The notes under the pieces are model-generated. The model was given only the letters and a program-made list of their open reading frames with translations, was not told where the DNA came from and did not search any database. Of a stretch of 64,000 nucleotides of DNA, positions 1 to 9,258 are shown in pieces. The DNA lies in the NCBI RefSeq assembly GCF_017876435.1, contig NZ_JAGIOA010000001.1:310001-374000 (forward strand), given 5' to 3'. Source of the stretch: Microbacterium phyllosphaerae. Lineage in GTDB: Bacteria > Actinomycetota > Actinomycetes > Actinomycetales > Microbacteriaceae. Each line of letters opens with the position of its first letter. The first letter of the stretch is position 1. A program made the translations under genes and the position numbers.

Positions 1-3000
1 GGCAACTCGTTCCTCGTCCACCACTGCGCCGTGTAGACGGCTCCGTCGTGCGACACCTCGTCACCGACGTCGTAGACCGTGGCCGCATCCCAGGCGGGCA
101 CGGCCGGAGCGGTCGCCACCTCGCCGAACACGATGAGCTCGGCCACGTTCAGGATCTGGCCGTTCACGAGTCGGATGTACCGGAACGAGGTGTCGTCGCT
201 CACCGCCCACGGCTGCCAGTCGAGGGTCTTCACCGGAACCGTGGGCGTCAGCCGCGTCCACGTCTGCAGGTCGTTCGACCCCTCCACGCGCATGTCGGCG
301 ATGCGGGAGGTTCCGTACCCGTCCTGTCGCACGAGCAGCTCAGCCCCGCTCAACGACACGGTCGTGTCGGGTCCGAAGTCCCAGACGTTTCCGTAGAGCC
401 CGGAGTTCAGCCGGGTGTCGGAGTGCGTCGCCGGGTCTCCGTCGAGCATCCTGGCCGTGTACTGGGTCCACGCGGCGTCGGCGACTCCGTCGGGGCGCAG
501 CACCGTGGCCTCGCGGAACGCCGAGTCGATGCGCTCGCTGTCGCTCGAGAGGAACAGCTTCGATGCGTCGGTCGTGGCGTGGATGGTGTCGGCATCCCGC
601 CCGTCGACCGTGGTGAAGTCGACAGTGAAGTCGACCCGTGCACCGCGCTGCGCACTCTCGGGCACAGCGGCCGTCGCGACCCACTCACCCGCTGCGGGAG
701 ACGTCACGGCGGCGGGAGCTCCGAGCACAGTGACCTCCACATCCGTGTTGCCTGCGGGGCCCGCGACCCGCACCTCGACGACGTCGCCCGCCACGATGCG
801 CCCTGCGACGGCATCCGGCGACGAGAGCGAGACGGTGTCCATCGACCCGACGGCCTCGGCGCGGGACCCGTCGATGCGGATGTCGGCGATGCTCCAGATC
901 CCCGGGTATGCGGGATCGGACGGCACACCCGGCTCGTCCACCTGGAACTTCAGGAACCGGAACGGCTGGCCCCGCACGTCCTCACGCACATCGATCCACT
1001 CCATGGAAGCGTCCTGTCCCGCGTTCGGATGCTCGGTGAGCAGCGTCCACGTCGACCCGTCGTCGGAGCCGTAGACATTCGTCCCCTCGGCGCGGTTCGC
1101 GAACGTGTCCCTCGCCTGGATGCCGATGCGCTCGGCGCCGACTCGGAAGGCCGACCCGAAGTCGAACACGATGCTCGGAACTCGCTGGTCACCCCAGGTC
1201 GTCTGGTTGTCACCGTCGGTGATCGCGGTCAGCTGTGCGGCGGTGAGCGGCGGCGCGCTGACGATCGAACGGTAGTCGAGCGTGCCGTCCGGCAGCACCG
1301 GGTCGAGCACGACGAGATCTGCGACAGCGTCGCCGAGCCCGTCGAGAAGGGTCGCGAAGGCTGCGGCATCCGCATCCGACACTCCCTGTTCCGCGCTCGT
1401 GCGCGCCTCGACGAATCGCGCCCAGCTCGCCGAGGTGTACTCGCCGCTCCCGCCCGCGCGGCCGACGAGCTCGTCGATCGCGGCATCCCGACTCTCGGCG
1501 ACCGTGATCGTCACGGGCAGCGCGGTCACGGTCGTGCCGTCCGACGCGGCGAGGGTCATCTCCTCGTCGCCCGACTGCGCGGGTGTCCAGCTCAGCTCGC
1601 TCCCCCGCAGCGTCACGCCCGACGGAGCGTCATGCAGTGCGAGGGCCACGGTCTCGCCGGCGGCATCCGTGGTCCGGATGTCGCGCGTCCAGTGCTCACC
1701 TGCGACGAGAACGGCGTCGAGCTCGGGAGCGTCGGTGAACACGGGCGGCGTGATCACGCCGTTCGCCTGCGCGAGGAGCCCCGCGACGTCGACCTTCGCG
1801 TCCGACCCGGTCGCCCGGAGGAACAGGATGTTCTCGCCCACGGCACCCGGGGTCTTGGCCAGGGCCAGATCCAGCCAGACGTAGCGCCACTCGCCACCGG
1901 TGTCGGGCACGACGATCTCGGCGAACGGCGACTCTTCCGCGGTGCGGGATGCCTGCAGACGGGCGGTTCCGGAGCTTCGCACCTTCACGGCGACCAGCGA
2001 CTGCGCGGCGGCTCGGTCTCCCCAGATCGCTCGCCTGATCGCGAGATTCGCGTCGTCGGCACCGGCGTCGAGCCGGATGAAGGACGCGCCGCCCTCCTCG
2101 TCGCGGACGGCTCCGTCGCCGAGGGGTGTGCCGAAGGTGCTCACCGGCAGCTCGGCGCTGTCGGCGAGCGGAGCGACGGAGTCGTCGACCTCGGCGAGCT
2201 CTTCGGGGAACGCGACCCAGTACTCGGCTCCCGTGTAGTCGGATCCCCGGTCGCTCCAGAAGTTCTGGATGCCGGTGCCGTAGTAGTACAGCGGACCGTC
2301 GCGCTGCTCGTAGAGCTCCGCGACATGGGGTGCCTCGGCGGCGACATCGACGTCGGCGACATAGCGGTACTGCAGGTACGCCTCGCTGAGCGGATCCTGC
2401 AGTCGACCGCGGTACGCCTGCGAGATCGCACCGCCTTCGTTCGCCGGGATGTACGGCACCTCCTCGCCCATCATGAAGGCGTAGAAGGTGTCGGCGCCGT
2501 CGAGGATGCGGTGGTCGAGGAAGTCGTAGGGCGAGACGGCATCCGTCGACTCCGACACCGTGCCGGAGTCCGGATCGACCTTCGTGCCCTGCGCGTCGAC
2601 GATCCGGGCGAGGGCGACGAAGATGTCGACGTCGCCCTGACCGTGCGCCTGATCTCGGAGCATCTCCATGTGCTGCACGAACGGCTGGCCGGTCGTGTTG
2701 CCGGGCGCATCCGCCGGGATCTCACGGAACAGCTGCTCCAGGGAGCCGTTCACGTTGCCGCCGTACAGGTCGTGCTCGCTCTCGTAACCCGCGTTGACCG
2801 TGAACCACTCCACCCGCTCGGCGTACAGGTCGGCGTCGTCGAGGAAGATCGCCGCCGAGATCATGCCGATCACACCGTAGAGGTGCTGGTTCCACAGACG
2901 GTTCTTCGACGAGAGGAACGTGTCCAGCACCGGGCGGATGAGGTTCGCCTCGATTCGCTGCTCATCGGCATCCGTCCACCGCAGGTCGTAGCCGTCGAGG

Positions 3001-3620
3001 TCGGCGTTCGCCGGCTCGGTGCTGCGGATCACCTCGGCGGCGATCAGCATGTAGTACAGCGGCACGCCGGTGTGGATGTGCGCGTCGGCGAAGTATTCGT
3101 ACTTCGCCGGGTCCAGGCTGCTCCAGGCCCGGAGCCCGTGCAGCGCGTTCGCACGGTACTGCTCATCGCCCGTGACGACGTACTCGAGCGCCTGGGTCAT
3201 CACCCCGATGCTGTCGCGCTGCGCCATCGCCCGCATCGCGACGCTCGCATAGGCGTCGTTCTTCGCGACGTCGGTGCCCGGCTGCGCGTTCTCGACGCGG
3301 TAGTCGATCGCGGCGTACCGGGTGTCGACCATCGCGTCGTAGTAGCTGGCCCACGGGTCTACCCCGGCGAGCACCTGGGTGCGCATGTTCTCGAGGTTGT
3401 CGGCCGTGAAGCCGACACCCGGATGCGCGAAACCGGCGTCGCTGACCGTCTCGACGATCTCGGGCGGGGGCGTCAGCGCCGTGACCGGGACGGGTGGCGC
3501 TGCGGCGACCGGGGGTGCCGCGGCTGCCGGTGGTGCGACCAGGAGCGCCCCGCTGAGGGCGATCACGCCGGCGGTCAGCGCACCGACCGCCTTTCGGATA
3601 CTGCGTCGTTCGATCTTCAT
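1..3620 (-). CDS. Secreted multidomain alginate-lyase-superfamily protein with carbohydrate-binding modules (3' end off window)
   Basis: The frame is open from an ATG at 3620, preceded by a GGAAGAGAG ribosome site, to the left edge, so at least 1206 residues are present and the C-terminus is missing. The N-terminus is a signal peptide (KIERRSIRKAV, then a hydrophobic Ala/Val stretch). Residues about 50-400 resemble the alginate lyase (PF05426) alpha-barrel: WNQH near residue 242 and RDQAH near residue 322 match its N-x-H and RDxxH signatures. A beta-sandwich, CBM6-like part follows near 490-590. Two F5/8 type C (discoidin-like) modules lie near 800-910 and 1040-1160. The last visible residues (AWDAATVYDVGDEVSHDG, then YTAQWW) are a CBM5/12 chitin-binding-type module. 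It probably cleaves a uronate-containing polysaccharide outside the cell and supplies oligosaccharides to the ABC system upstream. Family assignment is good; the exact substrate is unknown. Confidence 0.85.
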   Translation of the reverse strand, partial: MKIERRSIRKAVGALTAGVIALSGALLVAPPAAAAPPVAAAPPVPVTALTPPPEIVETVSDAGFAHPGVGFTADNLENMRTQVLAGVDPWASYYDAMVDTRYAAIDYRVENAQPGTDVAKNDAYASVAMRAMAQRDSIGVMTQALEYVVTGDEQYRANALHGLRAWSSLDPAKYEYFADAHIHTGVPLYYMLIAAEVIRSTEPANADLDGYDLRWTDADEQRIEANLIRPVLDTFLSSKNRLWNQHLYGVIGMISAAIFLDDADLYAERVEWFTVNAGYESEHDLYGGNVNGSLEQLFREIPADAPGNTTGQPFVQHMEMLRDQAHGQGDVDIFVALARIVDAQGTKVDPDSGTVSESTDAVSPYDFLDHRILDGADTFYAFMMGEEVPYIPANEGGAISQAYRGRLQDPLSEAYLQYRYVADVDVAAEAPHVAELYEQRDGPLYYYGTGIQNFWSDRGSDYTGAEYWVAFPEELAEVDDSVAPLADSAELPVSTFGTPLGDGAVRDEEGGASFIRLDAGADDANLAIRRAIWGDRAAAQSLVAVKVRSSGTARLQASRTAEESPFAEIVVPDTGGEWRYVWLDLALAKTPGAVGENILFLRATGSDAKVDVAGLLAQANGVITPPVFTDAPELDAVLVAGEHWTRDIRTTDAAGETVALALHDAPSGVTLRGSELSWTPAQSGDEEMTLAASDGTTVTALPVTITVAESRDAAIDELVGRAGGSGEYTSASWARFVEARTSAEQGVSDADAAAFATLLDGLGDAVADLVVLDPVLPDGTLDYRSIVSAPPLTAAQLTAITDGDNQTTWGDQRVPSIVFDFGSAFRVGAERIGIQARDTFANRAEGTNVYGSDDGSTWTLLTEHPNAGQDASMEWIDVREDVRGQPFRFLKFQVDEPGVPSDPAYPGIWSIADIRIDGSRAEAVGSMDTVSLSSPDAVAGRIVAGDVVEVRVAGPAGNTDVEVTVLGAPAAVTSPAAGEWVATAAVPESAQRGARVDFTVDFTTVDGRDADTIHATTDASKLFLSSDSERIDSAFREATVLRPDGVADAAWTQYTARMLDGDPATHSDTRLNSGLYGNVWDFGPDTTVSLSGAELLVRQDGYGTSRIADMRVEGSNDLQTWTRLTPTVPVKTLDWQPWAVSDDTSFRYIRLVNGQILNVAELIVFGEVATAPAVPAWDAATVYDVGDEVSHDGAVYTAQWWTRNEL

Positions 3621-3714
3621 CGATCTCTCTTCCGTGACGGCGCCGTCGATCGACGGCGCGAGGGCATGCATGAGCAGGAACTTCGCGACGGTCAGGGGTT
3701 CTGAGGTGCGGGTG

Positions 3715-5310
3715 TCAGTCCGCCCCCGCGGGAGCGGCATCGCGCGCGAACCGGAGCGAGATGTCGGCGATGTCGGCGGACCACCCGCGACCGTCGAGAT
3801 CGTCGGCGCGGACGCCGAAGAACAGACCCGTGAACCGCAGCCGGTCGCCGTGGTCGTCGGACAGCGTCCAGGCCGGGTGAGTGCCTGGCACGTCGGTCCA
3901 GTGAGCGTCACCGACCGCCGCGACGGCGAACCGCAGGTCGGGACCGTCGAGGTCGGCCCGCAGACGCACCGGCCCGTCGGGCGCTGCGACCGGCGCGGAG
4001 CGGGTGGTGCGCGCGCCGTCGCGGCTCACCACGCGGATGTGCCGACCGTTGTCGGCATCCCACCCCAGCTGCAGCCAGATCCAGCCGTTGCGGTCGTACC
4101 AGGCGATCAGCCCGGCGAGCTCGCGTGTGCTGGTGGGCTCGGCGTCGAACCTGGCTTCGAAGGTGGCCCGATGCTCCTCGACCCTCGTCACGATCATCGA
4201 CTGCTCGAAGACGGATGCCGGCGAATGCCCGCCGCGCAGCCGCAGCCACCCGGGCCGCACGGTCAGGTCGGCGGTGTCGTGATCGAGCGCCGTGCGCAGG
4301 GTCGACCAGCGCCGGTTGTCGAGCTGCGGTGCGTCGAAGGAGTCGGCGAAGCCCGACGCGTCAGCGCGCCCGGCGCTCTCTCCGGCGACCTCGACCTCGA
4401 GCGCGGCATGATGCCCGCCCTGCGCCAGCCGCAGCCAACCGTCCTCGCCGAACTCCACGTGCTGCAGACAGGTCTCGCGCCCGAGCGTGCTGTACCGCTC
4501 ACCGAGGTGCAGCGTCGGCCGGCTGGCAAGGTGCACCAGCATCCACTCGCCGCTCCGAGTCTGCACGAGCTCACCATGACCGGCCTTCTGCAACGGCAGG
4601 CCGGGAGCATCGCGGCTCGTGAGGACGAACGGCTTCGGGTCCCGCTCGTAGGGGCCGAGGCGGTCCCGGGATCGCGCCACCGTGATCGCGTGGTTCCACC
4701 CGGTGCCACCGGCGGCGATCAGCAGGTGGTACCAGTCGCCGACGCGGTAGAGGTTGGGGCCCTCGACCAGACTCGGTTCCTGGTGGATGACGGTGGCGGT
4801 GCCCGAGGCGCGCTTCTCGTCGGGAAGGTACTGCTCGAGCACGAGACCACTGAACGACGGATGCTCCGGCCGCTGGTCCCACTGCACTCCGACGATCCAG
4901 TGAGTGCCGTCGGGGTCGTGGAAGAACGAGAAGTCGAATCCTCTCGATCCCAGGTGCACGGGCTCACTCCACGGGCCGTCGATGCTCTCGGCCGTCACCA
5001 GGTAGTTGTCGATGTCCTTGTCATCGCCGTCCATGGAACGCACGATCGAGTAGGCGAGCCAGAACCGCCCGTCGGAGTGCGACAGGCTCGGAGCCCACAC
5101 CCCGCCCGAATCCGGGATGCCCCGCAGGTCGAAGTCCTCGTCGAGCGCGTGCCCCCGGACAGTCCAGTTCACGAGATCGGTGGAGTGGTGGATGCGGACC
5201 GCGGGGTGGAATTCGAACGTGCTCGTGGCGATGAAGTAGTCGTCGCCGACCCGCAGGATCGACGGGTCGGGATTGAAGCCCCGGAGAATCGGATTGCGCA
5301 CGACGCCCAT
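3715..5310 (-). CDS. Glycoside hydrolase family 43, beta-xylosidase/alpha-L-arabinofuranosidase-like
   Basis: About 531 residues, no signal peptide, so probably cytoplasmic and acting on imported oligosaccharides. The N-terminal five-bladed propeller carries the GH43 triad: the base Asp in GFNPDPS near residue 14, a second Asp in FFHDPDG, and the acid Glu in LVEGPNLY. The C-terminal 200 residues form the beta-sandwich (GH43_C2, XynB type) found in exo-acting xylosidases and arabinofuranosidases of about 530 residues. A GTG at 5313 is immediately followed by the ATG at 5310; the ATG forms a TGATG stop-start overlap with the dehydrogenase gene upstream and is preferred. Translational coupling puts it in the galactan locus, where it would trim pentose side chains. 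Specificity (xylose or arabinose) cannot be decided from sequence. Confidence 0.9.
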   Translation of the reverse strand: MGVVRNPILRGFNPDPSILRVGDDYFIATSTFEFHPAVRIHHSTDLVNWTVRGHALDEDFDLRGIPDSGGVWAPSLSHSDGRFWLAYSIVRSMDGDDKDIDNYLVTAESIDGPWSEPVHLGSRGFDFSFFHDPDGTHWIVGVQWDQRPEHPSFSGLVLEQYLPDEKRASGTATVIHQEPSLVEGPNLYRVGDWYHLLIAAGGTGWNHAITVARSRDRLGPYERDPKPFVLTSRDAPGLPLQKAGHGELVQTRSGEWMLVHLASRPTLHLGERYSTLGRETCLQHVEFGEDGWLRLAQGGHHAALEVEVAGESAGRADASGFADSFDAPQLDNRRWSTLRTALDHDTADLTVRPGWLRLRGGHSPASVFEQSMIVTRVEEHRATFEARFDAEPTSTRELAGLIAWYDRNGWIWLQLGWDADNGRHIRVVSRDGARTTRSAPVAAPDGPVRLRADLDGPDLRFAVAAVGDAHWTDVPGTHPAWTLSDDHGDRLRFTGLFFGVRADDLDGRGWSADIADISLRFARDAAPAGAD

Positions 5311-6311
5311 CACACGACCCCCGGCACCCGCTCGAAGCCGACGAACGCCTCCCCCGCGACGAAGCGGGCGATCTCGTCGATCACGTCACGGCCGAGCCGG
5401 TGCAGCTCGTTGCCGGTGGCTCCGGCGATGTGCGGGGTGAGCGTGACGTTGGACAGGCTCCACAGCTCGTCGTCGGCCGCGAGCGGCTCGGGTTCGGTGA
5501 CGTCGAGGATCGCATCGATCCTCCCCGCTCGCAGGTGCGTGCGCAGCGCATCGTGGTCGATCAGCGAACCGCGAGCCGTGTTGATCAGCACGGCTCCGTC
5601 ACGCATCACGGCGAGTTCGTGAGCGCCGATCATGTGCTCGGTCTCGGGCGTGGCCGGCGCATGCAGAGAGACGATGTCGGATGCCGCGAGCAGAGCGTCG
5701 AGCGTGACCTTGAATCCGCCCAGCGCCACGATCTCCTCGTCGGAGGCGTAGGGGTCGTAGACCAGCACGCGCAGGTCGGTCGCCTGCAGCAGCTGCGCCA
5801 CGCGGCGGCCGATCCGCGACGCGCCGACCAGACCCACTGTCCGCCCGAAGTTGCCCGTGTCGAGCAGGTCGGCCTCGCGGTCGACGAACGCCCGACCCTC
5901 GCGGTAGATCTGCTCGGCGTAGCGTGCCCGCTTGCCTGCGAGCACGATGGTCGCGGCGGTGTACTCGGCGACGGCCTGGGCATTGCCCTCCCCCGCGTTC
6001 GTGAACACGATTCCTCGGCGTGCGGCCTCCACCGTGTCGAGCACGGCGCTGGCGGTGCCGCCGGCGAAGACGACGGCGCGCAGATTCGGCATCCGCTCGA
6101 GCATGTCTCGATCGACCTGAGGGCATCCCCAGCCGGCGAGCAGGACCTCGGCCTCGCCGATGAGACGGGACGCGTGGTCGCTCTCGAACTCGGTGAGCAC
6201 CTCGGCGCTGACGTCGACCAGGGCGGTCAGCCTGGCCCGGTGCGGACCGAACAGGTTCTCGGCGAGTGCCGGGGGATTCATCGCGACGATCGCGCGGGGT
6301 CGGGCGTTCAC
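5310..6311 (-). CDS. D-2-hydroxyacid dehydrogenase, NAD(P)-dependent
   Basis: 333 residues from a GTG at 6311 that overlaps the upstream stop as GTGA; an internal ATG ten codons later (6281) is the alternative start. It shows the D-isomer-specific 2-hydroxyacid dehydrogenase layout. The nucleotide-binding loop reads GLVGASRIGRR, a GxxxxG variant of GxGxxG, followed by the acidic VYDPY strand end. The catalytic residues are the Arg in INTARGSLID, the Glu in DVTEPEPL and the His in LTPHIAGATG. It would interconvert a 2-keto acid and a D-2-hydroxy acid in the cytoplasm. Lying between two GH43 genes, it may reduce a keto-acid product of sugar-acid breakdown; this is inference from position. Confidence 0.88.
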   Translation of the reverse strand: MNARPRAIVAMNPPALAENLFGPHRARLTALVDVSAEVLTEFESDHASRLIGEAEVLLAGWGCPQVDRDMLERMPNLRAVVFAGGTASAVLDTVEAARRGIVFTNAGEGNAQAVAEYTAATIVLAGKRARYAEQIYREGRAFVDREADLLDTGNFGRTVGLVGASRIGRRVAQLLQATDLRVLVYDPYASDEEIVALGGFKVTLDALLAASDIVSLHAPATPETEHMIGAHELAVMRDGAVLINTARGSLIDHDALRTHLRAGRIDAILDVTEPEPLAADDELWSLSNVTLTPHIAGATGNELHRLGRDVIDEIARFVAGEAFVGFERVPGVV

Positions 6312-7201
6312 TTCTTCAGCTCCTCGATGCTCCAGTCGTCGCGCCAGACCAGTTCGGCGCGACCCTCCTCCACCCGCAACGGCAGCCAGATCGGTGCGGA
6401 CGACGCGAGGTCGTCTCGTGCCCAACGGTCGCCGATGTAGACGTGCCCGCCGTCGACAGGGAGCACGACGCTCACCTGCGAATCGAACGTGCGACTGCCG
6501 ACGGGCGCGACGTCCTTCCACGGCGACCACGGCCCCTCGAGCGAAGGGGCGGTGGCGTACTTGTTGTCGTTGAGATCCCAACCCGTGAGGTCGGATCCGA
6601 ACACGTAGTACAGGCCCTCGTGACGCACGAGCGTCGGAGACTCGTACCCGATCTCGGGGCGATCCTGCTGGCGGAGCGTCGCGACGATCGACTCGACCCC
6701 ACAGTGATCATCGCGAAGGCGATAGATGTGGAGCCCGTTGTCGCGGTCCTCCGACAGCAGGTACCCGACGCCGTCCTCCTGGTAGACGCCGATGTCACGA
6801 CTGAGGTTGCCCAGCGGTCGCTCACTGCCGAGGTACTCATAGGGGCCCTCGGGCGTATCGCCGATGGCGTAGCCGACTCTGGCGTCGGAGTAGTCGGCAC
6901 TCTCGATGTGCAGGAACAGCACCCAGCCTCCGTCGGGGCGGCGCAGAGCCTTCGGACGCTCGACGATGCGGTCCGGGGCGAGGTCACCGGTGCCGGCGGT
7001 GAGCGCGTCGCCGACGAACTCCCATTCGGCGAGGTCAGACGTGCGGTAGCAGGCGACCGCCGTGAACCGATCGCCGGCGGTCTTGTCCTCACCCCAGGCG
7101 TACCAATGGTCGCCGACGCGCTGGATGCCGATGCCGTGCAGCTGCGCGGTGCGCCCGCGGTCGTCGGTGAAGAGTTCGCCGACGCGGATGCTCGCACTCA
7201 T
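6308..7201 (-). CDS. GH43 family protein, exo-beta-1,3-galactanase-like (GH43_24 type)
   Basis: 297 residues, no signal peptide. Several stretches follow the pattern of exo-beta-1,3-galactanases of GH43 subfamily 24: HGIGIQRVGDHWYAWGED at the start, IVERPKALRR, VLFLHIESADYSDARVGYA, SRDIGVYQEDG, and near the end TFDSQVSVVLPV followed by VYIGDRW and IWLPL. These enzymes release galactose from the beta-1,3-galactan backbone of type II arabinogalactan, bypassing side chains. The gene begins inside the alpha-galactosidase stop (ATGA overlap) and its own stop overlaps the dehydrogenase start, so it is in the middle of a coupled operon. Subfamily assignment is from remembered motifs and should be treated as likely rather than proven. 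Confidence 0.8.
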   Translation of the reverse strand: MSASIRVGELFTDDRGRTAQLHGIGIQRVGDHWYAWGEDKTAGDRFTAVACYRTSDLAEWEFVGDALTAGTGDLAPDRIVERPKALRRPDGGWVLFLHIESADYSDARVGYAIGDTPEGPYEYLGSERPLGNLSRDIGVYQEDGVGYLLSEDRDNGLHIYRLRDDHCGVESIVATLRQQDRPEIGYESPTLVRHEGLYYVFGSDLTGWDLNDNKYATAPSLEGPWSPWKDVAPVGSRTFDSQVSVVLPVDGGHVYIGDRWARDDLASSAPIWLPLRVEEGRAELVWRDDWSIEELKK

Positions 7202-9258
7202 GCGCCGGCCCCCTCGACCCGAGCCTCGACGCGGAGCACGCGCGCCCCGAGTCCCGCTCCCGTGGCGATGCGGATGCCGTCATCGGCGCTCTCGATCTCC
7301 CAACGGTCGGCGGCCGGGCGCGCAGGGAAGAGCGTCTCGGGGCTGCGGACATCCGGGATCGTGAACGAGATCGGATCCTCCGAACGGTCCCACACGAACA
7401 CCAGCGACTCCCCCTGACCGCGGAGTCCCAGGCAGACGACGTCGTCGTCCCATGCGGGAAGACCCAGCGGCCAGAACGGCTCAGTCGTCGCCAGCCCGCC
7501 ACGAAGCAGTTTGTGCAGCGCGACCGCCTCGGCGACGAGTTCCCTCTGCGAGGCGCGCAGCTCGCCCAGGAAACCCGACAGGTAGAGCCGCCCGCTGAGC
7601 CCTGTGACGAGGGTGAATGCCGTCTCGGCATCCGTCATTCCTGCGTCGGGGTAGGCCCAGTTGCCGGCCTGCTCCGGGAGGATCGACGCGGGCGCAGAGG
7701 CCGCGATCGGCGGGTACAGCCGGTAGTCCTGCTGATCGCTGGTGGACTGCAGATGAGTGCGCGACAGCAGCGCGTAGTCGGCGCGCATCGCGCCCGACGA
7801 GCAGTTCTCGATCAGGAGCTCGGGATGCCGCCGCTGGATGTCGTCGAGCCAGCTCCCGAAGGCACGGATGTGTCCCAGCAGGCCGTCGCCGGCTGCCGCC
7901 GCCTGCCATTCGGTGCCCGCACCGGGGTTGATGTTGTAGTCGAGCTTCAGAAAGCTCACGCCGTACTCGCGGACGATCCGATCGACCGCGTCGTCGAGGT
8001 GCGCCCGCGCCGCGGGGTGCCGGAAGTCGAGGTGGTAGCGGTCGTGCTCGCGCACGCGCACACCGAACCGCTGGAAGAAGGCGTCGTCCGGCAGCGTCTT
8101 CGCGACCGCACTGCTCACTCCGACGACCTCGGGTTCGAGCCAGAGGCCTGAGCGCATGCCGGCCGTGTGGATCTCGTCGATGATGCCGCGCAGGCCGTGC
8201 TCGTCGAAACGACTCGGGGCCTCCACCCATTCGCCGACCGTGTCCCACCAGTCGCCGGTCTCGGGGTCGGCGAACCAGCCGGCGTCGATGCAGAACGCCT
8301 CCGCCCCGGCCTCGGCTGCGGCGCGGATCAGCGGGCGCAGCGCCTCGGACGAGGGCTGCCCCATGAGGGTGTTCATGAAGTCGTTGTAGACGATCGGCAG
8401 ATCCGGGCCGTCGACGCGGCGGATGGCCCGTCGATGGGAGGTGAGCGTGGCGATCGCCCTCTCGAATCCCCCGAGGCCCGCGGTTCCCGACGAGGATGCG
8501 GCGAGGGCGACCGGCGCCGTGAGGAACTCGTCGCCCTGCCGGAGCACATGGGCGAACTGATGCTCGAGATCCGTGGGGCCGAGCAGCGAGAGCGACAGAC
8601 CCTCGAGGCCCTGGCTGAGATCGACGTGCCAGCCGGCGCCGCTCTCGATCTGCCAGGCCAGGGCCGAGCCGTCTCGATGCACCAGGGCGCCGACCGGAAG
8701 GTGCTCACCGGTCGACCACGCGCCGTGGCTGGTCAGGGTCGCGTGACCGCGGCCGTCCTGCGCGTGGATCGGAAGCGACAGCGAGGGCAGCTCGTCGGTC
8801 AGAGGCCTGCGGTGCCAGCGGTTCTCCGCCAGCCATTCGCTGCGCGCGGTGAGCAGGTCGTACTGCTCACCCGCCTGTGGGCCCGCACCGAACCCGACCG
8901 TGACCGAGCTGACCGCGGTGATGACGACCGGCTCCGACGCGGTGCCGCGCAGCGTGTGCTGCACGCGCAGCGCGGATCCTGACAGCGTGAGCACGCTCGT
9001 GACCTCGAGTCCGGTGAGCGCGTCGCGCTGCAGGAGCGTGACGGCGTCGGGGTCGATGTCCGTCGGTGCGACGTCCGTCCGCTCGACGCGCAGCCGAGCA
9101 CCCAGTGCCGAGCGCACGTAGGCCTGACTCGTGCGCGCGCGCTGCTCCGCGGCCGTGAAGATCTCGACGAGCGTCGCAGGGTGGCCGTCACCGACCGCGA
9201 GTGTCACGGGACCCTTCGAACCGCCTGCGATCGTGAAGCCGCCGATGCGGGCGATCAT
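7198..9258 (-). CDS. Alpha-galactosidase, GH36 (clan GH-D)
   Basis: 686 residues, no signal peptide. A beta-supersandwich N-terminal domain (about 1-290) precedes a TIM barrel. The barrel contains AFCIDAGWFADP near 322, GLWLEPEVVG near 372, the nucleophile Asp440 in SFLKLDYN and the acid/base Asp508 in STSDQQDY, preceded by the substrate-binding NCSSGAMRADY. The C-terminus is a short beta domain. It would hydrolyse terminal alpha-galactose in the cytoplasm. It overlaps the DUF624 gene upstream and the GH43_24-like gene downstream by 4 nt each. A second, divergent GH36 enzyme in the window (27.4-29.5 kb) belongs to a different operon. Confidence 0.9.
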   Translation of the reverse strand: MIARIGGFTIAGGSKGPVTLAVGDGHPATLVEIFTAAEQRARTSQAYVRSALGARLRVERTDVAPTDIDPDAVTLLQRDALTGLEVTSVLTLSGSALRVQHTLRGTASEPVVITAVSSVTVGFGAGPQAGEQYDLLTARSEWLAENRWHRRPLTDELPSLSLPIHAQDGRGHATLTSHGAWSTGEHLPVGALVHRDGSALAWQIESGAGWHVDLSQGLEGLSLSLLGPTDLEHQFAHVLRQGDEFLTAPVALAASSSGTAGLGGFERAIATLTSHRRAIRRVDGPDLPIVYNDFMNTLMGQPSSEALRPLIRAAAEAGAEAFCIDAGWFADPETGDWWDTVGEWVEAPSRFDEHGLRGIIDEIHTAGMRSGLWLEPEVVGVSSAVAKTLPDDAFFQRFGVRVREHDRYHLDFRHPAARAHLDDAVDRIVREYGVSFLKLDYNINPGAGTEWQAAAAGDGLLGHIRAFGSWLDDIQRRHPELLIENCSSGAMRADYALLSRTHLQSTSDQQDYRLYPPIAASAPASILPEQAGNWAYPDAGMTDAETAFTLVTGLSGRLYLSGFLGELRASQRELVAEAVALHKLLRGGLATTEPFWPLGLPAWDDDVVCLGLRGQGESLVFVWDRSEDPISFTIPDVRSPETLFPARPAADRWEIESADDGIRIATGAGLGARVLRVEARVEGAGA

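Noticed and set aside
48..3704. Long plus-strand open frame of about 1200 codons over the lyase gene
   Set aside because: It is the mirror of the minus-strand gene in a high-GC region. The protein is Arg/Val/Gly-rich without domains, while the minus-strand frame has a signal peptide, ribosome site and recognisable modules.
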